This document shows positions 35,588 to 44,260 of a stretch of 64,000 bases of DNA, piece by piece. This stretch comes from Bin5 sp965242905 (lineage in GTDB: Bacteria; Chloroflexota; Anaerolineae; Caldilineales; Caldilineaceae). The notes beneath the pieces were generated by a model that worked only from the letters and a program-made list of their open reading frames with translations, was not told where the DNA came from and did not search any database. Location: the NCBI GenBank assembly GCA_965242905.1, contig CBDETM010000002.1, positions 4,588,001 to 4,652,000 of the forward strand. Reading direction: 5' to 3'. A program made the position numbers and the translations under genes. Positions within the stretch are counted from its first letter, which is position 1; each line of letters begins with the position of its first letter.

Positions 35588-36337
35588 TCAATAGGTCGCG
35601 CGCCCACCCGACACGTCAAACACCGCCCCCGTAGCAAAACTGCACGCGTCGCTGCACAACCACGCCACCATCTCGGCGTTCTCCTCAACGGTTCCAAACC
35701 GTCCCATCGGGATCTTGGCCGTCACGGTCCTGATGTACTCCGGCGTCATCTCCCCCAGCAGGTCCGTCTGCACCATCGCCGGCGCCACGCAGTTGACAAT
35801 GATGCCGCTCTGAGCCAGCTCCTTGCCCAGTGACTTTGTCAGTGCGATCACCCCCGCCTTCGCCGCCGAATACGCGCACGCGTTTGCGTTGCCCTCCTTG
35901 CCCGCAACCGACGCCACGTTCACGATCCTGCCTCCCCCCTGCTCCAGCATGACCGGGATAACCGCCCGGCTGCACAAAAAGACCGAACTGAGGTCCGCCG
36001 CGATCACCCGGTCCCACTCCTCCAGCGGATACTCCCACGTCGGCAGCGTCGGGCCGGAGACTCCGGCATTGTTGACCAGGATATCAATAACACCCAGCTG
36101 GGCCAGCGTATCCTGCACCGCCTGCTCCACGCTCGCCGGTTCCGTCACGTCCACAGAAAATGCGGCCTCAAACCCTTCCCCTGCCTCTGTACCCCGCACA
36201 GGACCCGGATCCAGATCCCAAATCGCCACTGCCGCCCCCGACTCGGCCAGCCGCTGAGCAATCCCCAGCCCAATACCCTTGGCCCCCCCAGTAACAACCG
36301 CCGTCCGCCCACCAAAACTGTATTCAATCATCTTCAT
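35588..36337 (-). CDS. SDR family oxidoreductase (FabG-like)
   Basis: The 249-residue protein carries VVTGGAKGIGLGIAQRLAES, DILVNNAGVSGP, VNVASVAGKEG (Ser), YSAAKAGVIALTKSLG (Tyr/Lys) and VNCVAPAMVQTDL. All catalytic residues are in place. It ends ATGAVFDVSGGRATY, typical of sugar or 3-oxoacyl reductases. The gene is 53 bases upstream of the TIM-barrel isomerase on the same strand, so the two may be co-transcribed. The ATG at 36337 or an ATG two codons later are equally plausible starts. Confidence 0.85.
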   Translation of the reverse strand: MKMIEYSFGGRTAVVTGGAKGIGLGIAQRLAESGAAVAIWDLDPGPVRGTEAGEGFEAAFSVDVTEPASVEQAVQDTLAQLGVIDILVNNAGVSGPTLPTWEYPLEEWDRVIAADLSSVFLCSRAVIPVMLEQGGGRIVNVASVAGKEGNANACAYSAAKAGVIALTKSLGKELAQSGIIVNCVAPAMVQTDLLGEMTPEYIRTVTAKIPMGRFGTVEENAEMVAWLCSDACSFATGAVFDVSGGRATY

Positions 36338-36381
36338 TTCCCTAAACCGCCACCTACCCTCGCCTGGCGCGCTTCTAAACT

Positions 36382-36426
36382 AACTACTGACCACTGACCA
36401 CTGACCACTGACTGCTGACTGCTGCA
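36382..36426. repeat. Short tandem repeat, CCACTGA/CTGCTGA units
   Basis: Seven-base units CCACTGA are repeated about four times, then drift to CTGCTGA and end in CTGCAG. It lies in the spacer between divergent SDR and Gfo/Idh genes. Confidence 0.7.
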
Positions 36427-36582
36427 GTTCCGACCACTGCAGTTCCTTATACCCCAAGTTGTGGGAAAGTGCTACAGATGAGGTCGACGCTGACACCGTT
36501 CTCATTCAAAAACCGCGTTGGTCAGAACCCGCCCAATTCAGCTAAAATGCGGAGGACGAAACCGCCTCACAGGAGCAACTAT

Positions 36583-37629
36583 GTGAGCCAATTGCGTATA
36601 GCCATTCTGGGCGCAGGCACAATGGGCCGCCGTCACATCGACTATGTGAACGCAAGCGGCGAATGCCACCTGGTCGCCATCTGCGATTCGGACCAGGGCG
36701 CGGCCGCATTGGCAGCACAGCATGACGTGCCCTTCTTCCACGATGCCTATGAAGCCCTGGATCTGGCATCCCCCGACGGCGCGATCATCGCCGCCCCCAC
36801 CAACCTGCACGAAGAGCTTGCCATGGCCTGCATCCGCCGTGGCATTGTGCCTCTTGTAGAGAAACCAATCACCGCCGCGCTCGAAGAGGCCCAAAGGCTG
36901 GTCGACGATGCCGCCGCCGCCGGCGTGCCTGTCCTCGTCGGTCACCACAGACGCTATCACCCCCGCATAAAGCGGCTTTGGAAACTGGTAAAGGGTGGCG
37001 CCATCGGCTCCCTGATAGGAGTCTCCCTCCTGTGGGCAGTCAAGAAGCCCGACGCCTACTACGACGTCGTCTGGCGCACGCGCGCCGGCGGTGGACCCGT
37101 ACTGACCAACCTCATCCACGAGATCGACACCCTGCGCTACATCTGCGGCGAAATCACCGGCGTCTATGCCGCCACCAGCTCCGCGACACGCGGCTTCGAG
37201 GTGGAAGACTCCGCCGCCATCACCCTGAATTTCACCGGCGGCGTCGTCGGCTCCGTTTTTCTTTCCGACGCCGCACCTTCACCGTGGTCATACGAGCTGA
37301 CAATGTTCGAAAACCCATCCTACGCCCACGTGGCAGCCAATTGCGCCTTCTTCTTTGGCACAGAAGGCTCAATTGCCTTTCCCAGAATGGAGCTGTGGCG
37401 CTACCCCTCCGCCGACAGCGCCGGCTGGGAGCAGCCCCTCGAACAGGAACCGCATGAACCGGCCGATGCCGATCCGCTCGCAGCACAACTGGCCCATTTC
37501 TGCCGCGTCATCCGCAGAGAAGAGCAGCCTCTAGTCAGCGGCGAAGAGGGACTGCGCACGCTTGCCGCAACCCAGGCTGTCCTGACCTCTGGAAGCAAGG
37601 GCCAACCAGTTAAACTCCGGCCCGCCTGA
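36583..37629 (+). CDS. Gfo/Idh/MocA family oxidoreductase
   Basis: The 348-residue protein begins with a Rossmann fold (RIAILGAGTMGRRHIDYV) and the EKP-type motif VPLVEKPITA, and continues with the alpha/beta substrate domain containing GGPVLTNLIHEIDTLRYICG (catalytic His). It oxidises or dehydrates a sugar or inositol derivative with NAD(P). The start is GTG at 36583, which has AGGAG seven bases upstream; the ATG at 36469 lacks one. It stands divergent from the SDR-TIM barrel run, and a tandem repeat array follows it. Confidence 0.87.
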   Translation: MSQLRIAILGAGTMGRRHIDYVNASGECHLVAICDSDQGAAALAAQHDVPFFHDAYEALDLASPDGAIIAAPTNLHEELAMACIRRGIVPLVEKPITAALEEAQRLVDDAAAAGVPVLVGHHRRYHPRIKRLWKLVKGGAIGSLIGVSLLWAVKKPDAYYDVVWRTRAGGGPVLTNLIHEIDTLRYICGEITGVYAATSSATRGFEVEDSAAITLNFTGGVVGSVFLSDAAPSPWSYELTMFENPSYAHVAANCAFFFGTEGSIAFPRMELWRYPSADSAGWEQPLEQEPHEPADADPLAAQLAHFCRVIRREEQPLVSGEEGLRTLAATQAVLTSGSKGQPVKLRPA

Positions 37630-38353
37630 GCAGAGCTGCTAGAGTCTGGGTCATTAGGGCTCATTGACAATTGGCTGAACACGATTTGCAGCAGCAATGT
37701 GCGGCTGACACCCGCATTCACCCAAGGAAAATCCCAATGGCCCTTCGTGGACCAAAAGGAGTTCTTCGCGATCCTTCGCGTGACTTCGCGGATGAAAAGG
37801 TGTTCTTCGTGGCCCTTCGTGGATAAAAAGGTGTTCTTCGCGACCCTTCGCGTGACTTCGCGGATGAAAGGTGTTCTTCGTGGTCCTTCGTGGCCCTTCG
37901 TGGATAAAGAGGTGTTCTTCGCGATCCTTCGCGTGACTTCGCGGACAAAAAGGTGTTCTTCGTGGTCCTTCGTGGCCCTTCGTGGACGAAAAGGTGTTCT
38001 TCGCGACCCTTCGCGTGACTTCCCGGACATAAAGGTGTTCTTCGTGGTCCTTAGTGGCCCTTCGTGGATAAAAAGGTGTTCTTCGCGACCCTTCGCGTGA
38101 CTTCGCGGATTAAAAGGTGTTCTTCGTGGTCCTTCGTGGCCCTTCGTGGACAAAAAGGTGTTCTTCGCGACCCTTCGCGTGACTTCCCGGACATAAAGGT
38201 GTTCTTCGTGGTCCTTAGTGGCCCTTCGTGGATAAAAAGGTGTTCTTCGCGACCCTCCGCGTGACTTCGCGGATGAAAAACGGAACCTGGTACCATTCTC
38301 TCTACACGCCAATGAAAGTGACTGGTCCGAAACAATAGAAAAGGAGACTCCCG
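37630..38353. other. Intergenic region carrying repeat array 2
   Basis: This 724-base stretch between the Gfo/Idh and CoxL-like genes is dominated by the tandem array at 37737-38277. Open frames across the array on either strand are repeat translations and not genes. The last 75 bases carry the ribosome site AAGGAGA of the CoxL-like gene. Confidence 0.7.
37737..38277. repeat. Tandem TTCGCG/TTCGTGG repeat array 2
   Basis: Fourteen half-units of about 41 bases alternate strictly: one with GTTCTTCGCGACCCTTCGCG then TGACTTCGCGGAT, the next with TTCTTCGTGGTCCTTCGTGG then CCCTTCGTGGAT, joined by AAAAG. A pair with private changes (TTCCCGGACATAAAG and CCTTAGTGG) occurs at 37994 and again at 38158, 164 bases later, so the array grew recently by copying two pairs. 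It lies directly upstream of the CoxL-like gene. Confidence 0.9.
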
Positions 38354-40675
38354 ATGGCTTACGCAACCTACATGGGCGCACAGATCAAGCGCAAGGAAGA
38401 CCCCCGTCTCATCACCGGCAGCGGCGCCTACGTCGGCGATCTGAAGCTGCCCGGCATGCACTACGTCGCCTTCATACGCAGCCCCTACGCCCACGCCCGC
38501 ATCGGCGAAATAGACGCTTCCGCCGCACTCGCCCTCGACGGCGTCGTCGCCGTGGTCACCGGACAGGACCTCGCCGCCCACACCGAGCCCATGCCCTTCC
38601 CCTTTGAGGTCGGATCCGCCGACGGCGAAGCCAACAGCAAGCGCACGCACTACGCCCTCACCACCGGAAAAGTTCTCCACATGGGCGAATGCGTAGCCGC
38701 AGTCATCGCCTCCGACGCCGCCACCGCCGCCGATGCCGCCGAGGAGGTCTTCGTCGACTGGGAACCGCTCCCCGCCGTCGCCGGCATCGAGCAGGCCCTC
38801 GACCCCGACGCCGCGCTCCTCTTTGACGACATGGACAGCAACGTCCAGGAAGTATGGCGCCGTAGAGTCGGGGACGTCGATGCCGCCTTCGCCGGCGCCC
38901 ACAAGGTCGTCAGCCAGCACATTACCAGCCAGCGACTCGCCGCCGTGCCCATGGAAGGCCGCAGCATCGTCGCCGCGCCCGACCCGACCACGGCAGGACT
39001 GACCGTCTGGACCAGCACGCAAGCGCCCCACCTGATACGGGGCCAGCTTGCCGGCGTCCTGCGCATGTCCGAGAACGCCATCCGCGTCATCGCACCCGAA
39101 GTCGGCGGCGGTTTCGGCGTCAAGATCGGCATCTATCCCGAAGAAGTGGTGATAGCCAGCCTCGCCATGCGTTTCCAACTCCCGCTGAGCTGGGTCGAAG
39201 GCCGCAGCGAGCACCTGCTCACTACGACCCATGGCCGCGGCCAGATCGCCGACTACGCGCTCGCCGTCACCGAGGACGGCCGCATCACCGGCATGAAGAT
39301 GCGCGTCGTCGCAGACATGGGAGCCTATCCCATCGTGCTCATCATCCCCGAACTGACCGGCTGGATGGCCGTCGGCGTCTACGACATCCCTGCATTTGAC
39401 ATAGAAATCGACTGCGTCTTCACCAATACCACCCCCATCGCCGCCTACCGCGGCGCCGGACGGCCGGAAGCCGCCTACTACATTGAACGTATGGTTGACC
39501 TGGTAGCAAATGAGTTGGGGCTGGATCCGACCGAAGTGCGACGCAAAAACTTTATCCCTCCCGACGCCTTCCCCTACGACACGGGTACCACGCTAACCTA
39601 CGACAGCGGCGAATACGAGAAGTCGCTGGCCAAGGCCCTGGACGTTTCCGGCTACGCCTCGCTGCGTGCAGAACAGGAGCAACGCCGCAGCCAGAGCAAC
39701 GGCAACCTGCTCGGAATTGGCATTGCCAGCTACGTCGAGATCTGCGGCTTTGGCCCCTACGAGAGCGCCGAAGTACGCGTCGAGCCCAGCGGCACCGTCA
39801 CCGTCTTCACAGGAATCTCGCCGCACGGCCAGGGGCAGGAGACCACCTTCGCCCAGATCGTGGCCGACCAGCTTGGAGCCGACTACGACCAGATCGTCGT
39901 CAAACACGGCGACACCGCCAACACGCCCATGGGTATCGGCACGATGGGCAGCCGCGGCCTGGCCGTCGGCGGCACCGCCCTCGTCCGCGCCACCGGCAAA
40001 GTGCGCGATAAGGCCAAGCAGATTGCCGGGCACATCCTCGAAGCCGCCGCCGAAGACATCGAGCTGACCGAAGGGCAATACCAGGTACGCGGCGCCCCCG
40101 ACAATGCCATAACCCTCGCCGACATCGCCGCACGCGCCTACAGCGATGACCTGCCAGACCAGATCGACACAGGCCTCGAAGGCACCGACTACTTTCGACC
40201 CGACCTCGTCTACCCGTTCGGCACACATGTCGCCGTCGTAGAGGTCGAGCAGTCCACCGGCCGCGTCACCATTCGCGAATACTATTCCGTCGACGACTGC
40301 GGCCCCCGCATCAGCCCCAAACTGGTCGACGGACAGGTCCATGGCGGCCTCGCCCAGGGCATCGCCCAAGCCCTGCTTGAAGAGGTCGTCTATAGCGAGG
40401 AAGGCCAGCTGCTGACCGGGACGCTGATGGACTATGCCATACCCAAAGCCGCGCAGTTCCCCCGCTTCGTGACCGATTCAACCGTTACAAATACCCCCCA
40501 CAACCCTCTTGGCGCAAAAGGCATCGGTGAAGCCGCCACCATCGGTTCCACGCCTGCCATCGCAAACGCAGTCATGGACGCCCTCAAACCCCTCGGCGTC
40601 CGTCACCTCGACATGCCGCTGACGCCTGAGAAGGTCTGGCAAGCCATCCATGGCAACGGCAATGCCGTCGGCTGA
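38354..40675 (+). CDS. CoxL-like molybdenum hydroxylase large subunit
   Basis: The 773-residue protein is a xanthine oxidase-family molybdopterin-binding subunit. It opens with KRKEDPRLITGSGAYVGDL and has the Mo-site motifs IAPEVGGGFGVK, AAYRGAGRPEA (A364-R370), HGQGQETTFAQI, GAKGIGEAA with the catalytic glutamate. The AYRGAGR loop marks form II CoxL; true CO dehydrogenases have AYRCSFR. The substrate is therefore probably an aldehyde or N-heterocycle. The partner FAD and 2Fe-2S subunits are not next to it. The ATG has AAGGAGA upstream; maoC-like and phyH-like genes follow with 33- and 16-base gaps, so the three form an operon. Moco would come from the moe/moa genes. Confidence 0.87.
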   Translation: MAYATYMGAQIKRKEDPRLITGSGAYVGDLKLPGMHYVAFIRSPYAHARIGEIDASAALALDGVVAVVTGQDLAAHTEPMPFPFEVGSADGEANSKRTHYALTTGKVLHMGECVAAVIASDAATAADAAEEVFVDWEPLPAVAGIEQALDPDAALLFDDMDSNVQEVWRRRVGDVDAAFAGAHKVVSQHITSQRLAAVPMEGRSIVAAPDPTTAGLTVWTSTQAPHLIRGQLAGVLRMSENAIRVIAPEVGGGFGVKIGIYPEEVVIASLAMRFQLPLSWVEGRSEHLLTTTHGRGQIADYALAVTEDGRITGMKMRVVADMGAYPIVLIIPELTGWMAVGVYDIPAFDIEIDCVFTNTTPIAAYRGAGRPEAAYYIERMVDLVANELGLDPTEVRRKNFIPPDAFPYDTGTTLTYDSGEYEKSLAKALDVSGYASLRAEQEQRRSQSNGNLLGIGIASYVEICGFGPYESAEVRVEPSGTVTVFTGISPHGQGQETTFAQIVADQLGADYDQIVVKHGDTANTPMGIGTMGSRGLAVGGTALVRATGKVRDKAKQIAGHILEAAAEDIELTEGQYQVRGAPDNAITLADIAARAYSDDLPDQIDTGLEGTDYFRPDLVYPFGTHVAVVEVEQSTGRVTIREYYSVDDCGPRISPKLVDGQVHGGLAQGIAQALLEEVVYSEEGQLLTGTLMDYAIPKAAQFPRFVTDSTVTNTPHNPLGAKGIGEAATIGSTPAIANAVMDALKPLGVRHLDMPLTPEKVWQAIHGNGNAVG

Positions 40676-40708
40676 GCCCGGGTTGTCCGTAATGGGAGGA
40701 TTCTACAA

Positions 40709-41143
40709 ATGAGCGGTTTCTACGTGGAGATAGGCGACAGCGTATCCTTCAGCAAGACCGTCGGCGAGAGCGACGTCTATCTCTTCGCCGGCATCACCGG
40801 CGACCTGGCCCCCAACCATGTCGACGAAGAATACATGAAGCGCTCCAGCTACGGCACCCGCATCGCCCACGGCGCGCTCCTCATCGGCTACATGTCCACC
40901 GCCTCCTCAATGGCCATCGCCGGCTCCCGCACCAGCGACGCAGAAACGCCTGTCTCCCTGGGATACGACCGCATCCGCTTCCTCGCGCCCGTCTTTCTGG
41001 GCGATACCATCACCGTTCACTACCAGATCGTCTCTGTTGACGAAGATCGCAGACGGTCCGTATCCGACATACGCGTCACAAATCAGTCCGGCGAGTTAGT
41101 TGCCGTAGCCCAACACATCCTCAAATGGGTGGCAAACAGGTAG
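40709..41143 (+). CDS. MaoC-like (R)-specific hydratase
   Basis: The 144-residue protein is a single hot-dog fold of the MaoC type. The hydratase motif is DLAPNHVDEEYM with TRIAHGALLIGYMS, and RIRFLAPVFLGDTITVHYQI forms the long strand pair. Catalytic Asp and His are present (Asp-Leu-Ala-Pro-Asn-His). It hydrates an enoyl-CoA-type substrate; the acyl group is unknown. The GGGAGGA site precedes the ATG. It is the second gene of the CoxL-like operon, which suggests a short catabolic module. Confidence 0.85.
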   Translation: MSGFYVEIGDSVSFSKTVGESDVYLFAGITGDLAPNHVDEEYMKRSSYGTRIAHGALLIGYMSTASSMAIAGSRTSDAETPVSLGYDRIRFLAPVFLGDTITVHYQIVSVDEDRRRSVSDIRVTNQSGELVAVAQHILKWVANR

Positions 41144-41159
41144 CCAAGGAAGGAGAACG

Positions 41160-41918
41160 ATGAATCAAGAGTGGCGTAAACAGATCGAGGAAACTGCCGT
41201 ACTGAATCTGGGCCAGGTTCTGGAAGGTGAGGAGTTGGACTATTTTCGCACCATGTTTGACACCGATCGTTCCGGCTACCGCTACTTCTGGCACGACTAC
41301 GGCCATCACCAATTCGTCAACTATGACGCTTTAGTCACCACGCCGCGATTCGACGAGCTGATTCGTCATCCGCGCATCATGCCCGCCATCGAAGAGCTGA
41401 TGGGCGGGCCCGTCTGCTTCGGCGAGATCGGCCTGCGCTACATGGGCCCCTACGACGGCCAGCTCCACCGCAAATGGCATCGGGACAAGCCCCACTGGCC
41501 CGAGCATCCACTGCGCATGGACTACATCCAGCTGATGGTCTATCTCACCGATGTCGACGAGAGCACACACTGCATCTCTTTCTCGCCCGAATCAATCGAC
41601 CAACCCCTTCTAATGGACCAGCAGGCCCAACTGGACCGCGGCGGCATCTACGACCTGCACGGGCCGGCCGGTACCTGCGCCCTCTTCAACGTCGCTGCCC
41701 TGCACACCGCCACAACCCGCCCTACCAGCTCAGAACGCAAGACAGTCCAAATATACTACGGTCACCGCGACCGGGCGCCCCTCTCAAACGATTCGGGCAT
41801 TCCTGTCGCCCTTTGGAGAGACAACCCGGACCCGGAAACACGCGCCTTCTACGGAGTCCTCAATCAGCGTACAAAGATCTACATGGACGCGTTCGGCCGT
41901 GAACAGAGCCAACCTTAA
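41160..41918 (+). CDS. Phytanoyl-CoA dioxygenase family protein
   Basis: The 252-residue protein is an Fe(II)/2-oxoglutarate oxygenase of the PhyH family. The iron ligands are His 107 and Asp 109 in KWHRDKPHW and His 182 in ALHTATTRPTSSERKTVQI, where the arginine binds 2-oxoglutarate. It hydroxylates an unknown small substrate. AAGGAG precedes the ATG, and it ends the CoxL-maoC-phyH run. Its stop overlaps tail to tail by 4 bases with the minus-strand Gfo/Idh gene. Confidence 0.85.
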   Translation: MNQEWRKQIEETAVLNLGQVLEGEELDYFRTMFDTDRSGYRYFWHDYGHHQFVNYDALVTTPRFDELIRHPRIMPAIEELMGGPVCFGEIGLRYMGPYDGQLHRKWHRDKPHWPEHPLRMDYIQLMVYLTDVDESTHCISFSPESIDQPLLMDQQAQLDRGGIYDLHGPAGTCALFNVAALHTATTRPTSSERKTVQIYYGHRDRAPLSNDSGIPVALWRDNPDPETRAFYGVLNQRTKIYMDAFGREQSQP

Positions 41919-43015
41919 ACCGGGCTGATCTCCCGGCAGCGCTCCAATATCTCCACCTGGCGCCGCACACTGGCCGCCGTTATCGCCGCCTGCTCCCCTG
42001 TGCGGATGGTCGTATAGATGTCTTCATAAAGACTGAACATGCCCGTGAAGAAGTTGAACTCGGGCGTGAAAGTCTCTTCTTTCCAAGGAAGCGATTCGCT
42101 GTTGTAGCTCCGGTCCGGCGTCGGCTTCGTGTCCAGCACCAGCGGCGGCGCCTCCTCCGGATCGAAATACTTCCAGTTGACCGTGCGCCTGTCCGCGCTG
42201 ACGAGCGTCCCCTGCGTCCCCATCACAAGCCACGCGTCCTGCGGATACGCGCAGCAGTTGGTCATCTCCACGTCGATTACAGGCCCGTCGTTCGGCTTGA
42301 TGACCAGCTTCACGTGGCTCTCCGCATCCCCCGCGAACAGCGGCGTCGTCTCCATCTGGCAGAAGATCTCCGGGTTCGGATCGTCGAAAAAGTGAATCGC
42401 CCAGTCTATCGAATGGGCGCCCTTGTTGTTCAGGTCCCCGCCACCGTATTTCTTGAGCGTCTGCCAGTCCCACCGCCTGCGAAAACCGTTGCCGGTAATC
42501 CGCATCTGCACGATGCGCCCCAGCACCCCCGAATCGACGACCTCCTTGACCTTCAGAAAATCAGCGTGATAACGATAGTTCTGGTTCACCGTCAGCAGCA
42601 TCCCCGTCTCTTCGGAGACCGCGATCATCTCGTCCACGCCCGCCAGCGTCGGCGCCATCGGCTTCTCCACGATGACATGCTTCCCCGCCCGCATCGCCGC
42701 CGAAGCATCGCTCACGTGCAGCTGGCTCGGCGTAGCCACCACCAGCAGCTCCACCGCCTTGTCCGCAATGATTTCGTCTATCGTCGAGTATGCCAGGCAG
42801 TCAAACCTGTCAACTGCCTCCTCCTGTCGGGCGGGGTCCGGATCGCACACCGCCGTGACGCTGAACTTCTCGCCGATCTGGGCCAGAACGTTGGCATGAA
42901 TGCCCCAACCGCTCCTGCCCAACCCGCTGATTCCAATCCGCAAAGGCTCCTCGGCCGTTCCCTTCTCCTGCCCGTCATTCGCCTCTGCGCCATTCGTTGC
43001 CCTGGTATCTGCCAT
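41915..43015 (-). CDS. Gfo/Idh/MocA family oxidoreductase
   Basis: The 366-residue protein has an acidic N-terminal stretch, then LRIGISGLGRSGWGIHANVL (Rossmann), HVIVEKPMAPT (EKP motif) and the catalytic region YGGGDLNNKGAHSIDWAIHF. It is a dehydrogenase for a sugar or related compound. The start at 43015 has a GGAAAGGAAG site; a frame starting at 43105 is possible but adds residues over the promoter region. A TTGTCC/GGACAA palindrome lies 73 bases upstream. It is paralogous to, but not a copy of, the gene at 36583. Confidence 0.86.
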   Translation of the reverse strand: MADTRATNGAEANDGQEKGTAEEPLRIGISGLGRSGWGIHANVLAQIGEKFSVTAVCDPDPARQEEAVDRFDCLAYSTIDEIIADKAVELLVVATPSQLHVSDASAAMRAGKHVIVEKPMAPTLAGVDEMIAVSEETGMLLTVNQNYRYHADFLKVKEVVDSGVLGRIVQMRITGNGFRRRWDWQTLKKYGGGDLNNKGAHSIDWAIHFFDDPNPEIFCQMETTPLFAGDAESHVKLVIKPNDGPVIDVEMTNCCAYPQDAWLVMGTQGTLVSADRRTVNWKYFDPEEAPPLVLDTKPTPDRSYNSESLPWKEETFTPEFNFFTGMFSLYEDIYTTIRTGEQAAITAASVRRQVEILERCREISPV

Positions 43016-43087
43016 GCCTAGCTTCCTTTCCTCGCGTAAAGTGTGCGGCGACACAGCGTCAGAAACGCCGACCATCGCCGGGCAAAA

Positions 43088-43105
43088 TTGTCCTCTAAGG
43101 GACAA
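43088..43105. promoter_or_regulatory. Operator-like palindrome upstream of Gfo/Idh gene
   Basis: TTGTCC (43088-43093) and GGACAA (43100-43105) are perfect 6-base inverted arms around TCTAAG. The site lies 73 bases before the Gfo/Idh start codon on the minus strand. Confidence 0.35.
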
Positions 43106-43112
43106 AAGTTCG

Positions 43113-43121
43113 TGGTATAAT
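43113..43121 (+). promoter_or_regulatory. Extended -10 element pointing into the repeat arrays
   Basis: TGGTATAAT is an extended -10 (TGnTATAAT) with no good -35. It faces away from the Gfo/Idh gene, towards the satellite arrays; the next plus-strand gene starts 2.5 kb on. Confidence 0.3.
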
Positions 43122-43330
43122 AGTCAATCGAACATCGGCCCTAGCATATCAGAAACTGCAGCCAAGTCGTAAAATCTCCCTGTAGAATCGCGACGAAGTA
43201 CGGATTCCCATCCAGCAATCTAGAGTTTCAGGATTCCAATCGTAAACAGGACCTACTCTCCCAAAAGAGAAAACTTGATTAATGAGTTCTTGCCAAACAG
43301 CGATCATGATTCAGCATGGCGTGGATGTCA

Positions 43331-43445
43331 CTCTCTCCTCTCTCCTCTCTCCTCTCCCCTCTCTCCTCGCATTTGGGCGGTCGGCCGCAAGCGGCCTCCC
43401 TTGTGCGGGGGCTCCGCCCCGCAACGCCCCCTCTCCTACAACCTC
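43331..43445. repeat. Dispersed CT-rich palindromic element, copy 2
   Basis: CTCTCTCCTC runs, then GGCCGC-AA-GCGGCC in place of the GGGCC hairpin, then TTGTGCGGGGGCTCCGCCCC GCAACGCC. This copy differs in both arms of the first hairpin compared with 23291 and 51881, but still pairs perfectly. It lacks the GCCTCATCGACC tail. Confidence 0.8.
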
Positions 43446-43870
43446 GCGCCGCAGCGAGTGTGAGGGCAATAGAAAGTTGGCGTCCCGCGGCGACCCGCGC
43501 CTTCCCCAACGTGCCTTGGCTGGCTCCTGGTGTGAGCTGGCATGGTCAGGGCGGGCGAGTCAACTCCCAATTTGGCCCAAGGCACGCCGCAATGACCGTC
43601 AATACCCTGCCACAGAAACTCTTACAGTACATGCCGTCATTCCAGATCCGGGCAGAGCGCACTCAGAACACGACTCAGAATCATCAGAATTATAATCTAT
43701 TCTTGATATCATATCGTCGGGCGAATCCCAGAATATCTGTCGGAGGTCTTGAACTACATCCGACAGAAGTCAGAAAATGCAATTGGAGCCGCAGAAACTC
43801 GATCAAGCAAAAATCTTCCGCAGTCGTCGTTCAGCTGGCGCCATTCGCCCAATTCCGCAAGAACCCCTTC
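43446..43870. other. Intergenic region with no recognised feature
   Basis: About 425 bases between the palindromic element and the satellite arrays. I see no gene or RNA motif. Sequence becomes progressively CTCGT-rich at the right end. Confidence 0.5.
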
Positions 43871-44260
43871 ATGCCGAATCTCTCGTAAACTCTCGTAAAC
43901 GCTCGTGGACTCTCGTGGACTCTCGTGCAATGCTCAAGGACCTCAGGGCCGTGCCCTATGAATCTGATTCGAGGCTCCCGGCAATACATAAAACATCAAT
44001 AAACGCATGGAAACACTCGCAAACGCTCGTGGACTCTCGTGCAATGCACATGGACCCCATTGCAGCGCTCTATGAATCTGATTCGAGGCTCCCGGCATCA
44101 CATGAAACACTAATGAACGCAAGGAAACGCTCGCAAACTCTCGTAAACGCTCGTGGACTCTTGTGCAATGCACATGGACCCCATTGCAGCGCTCTTTGAA
44201 TCTGATCCGAGGCTCCCGGCACCACATGAAACATTAATGAACGCATGGAAACACTCGTAA
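43871..44260. repeat. Satellite array A (about 115-124-base units)
   Basis: Three units carry GAATCTGATTCGAGGCTCCC (43977, 44091 and 44215 mark the CCCGGCA steps), an ACATGAAACA block and CTCGTAAACGCTCGTGGACT. The CTCGT submotif of about 10-11 bases recurs within each unit. Units differ by a few point changes and indels. It abuts array B, which shares the CTCGT core. Confidence 0.85.

Larger units (their letters stand above)
43016..43330. other. Upstream region of the second Gfo/Idh gene
   Basis: This 315-base stretch holds the palindrome and the -10-like motif annotated below. No gene was seen. Confidence 0.4.

Noticed and set aside
37401..39232. Long minus-strand open frames (up to 393 codons) through array 2 and the CoxL gene
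   Set aside because: They are repeat translations (RRATKDHEEHLF-like) joined to the antisense of the CoxL-like gene, which has all family motifs on the plus strand.
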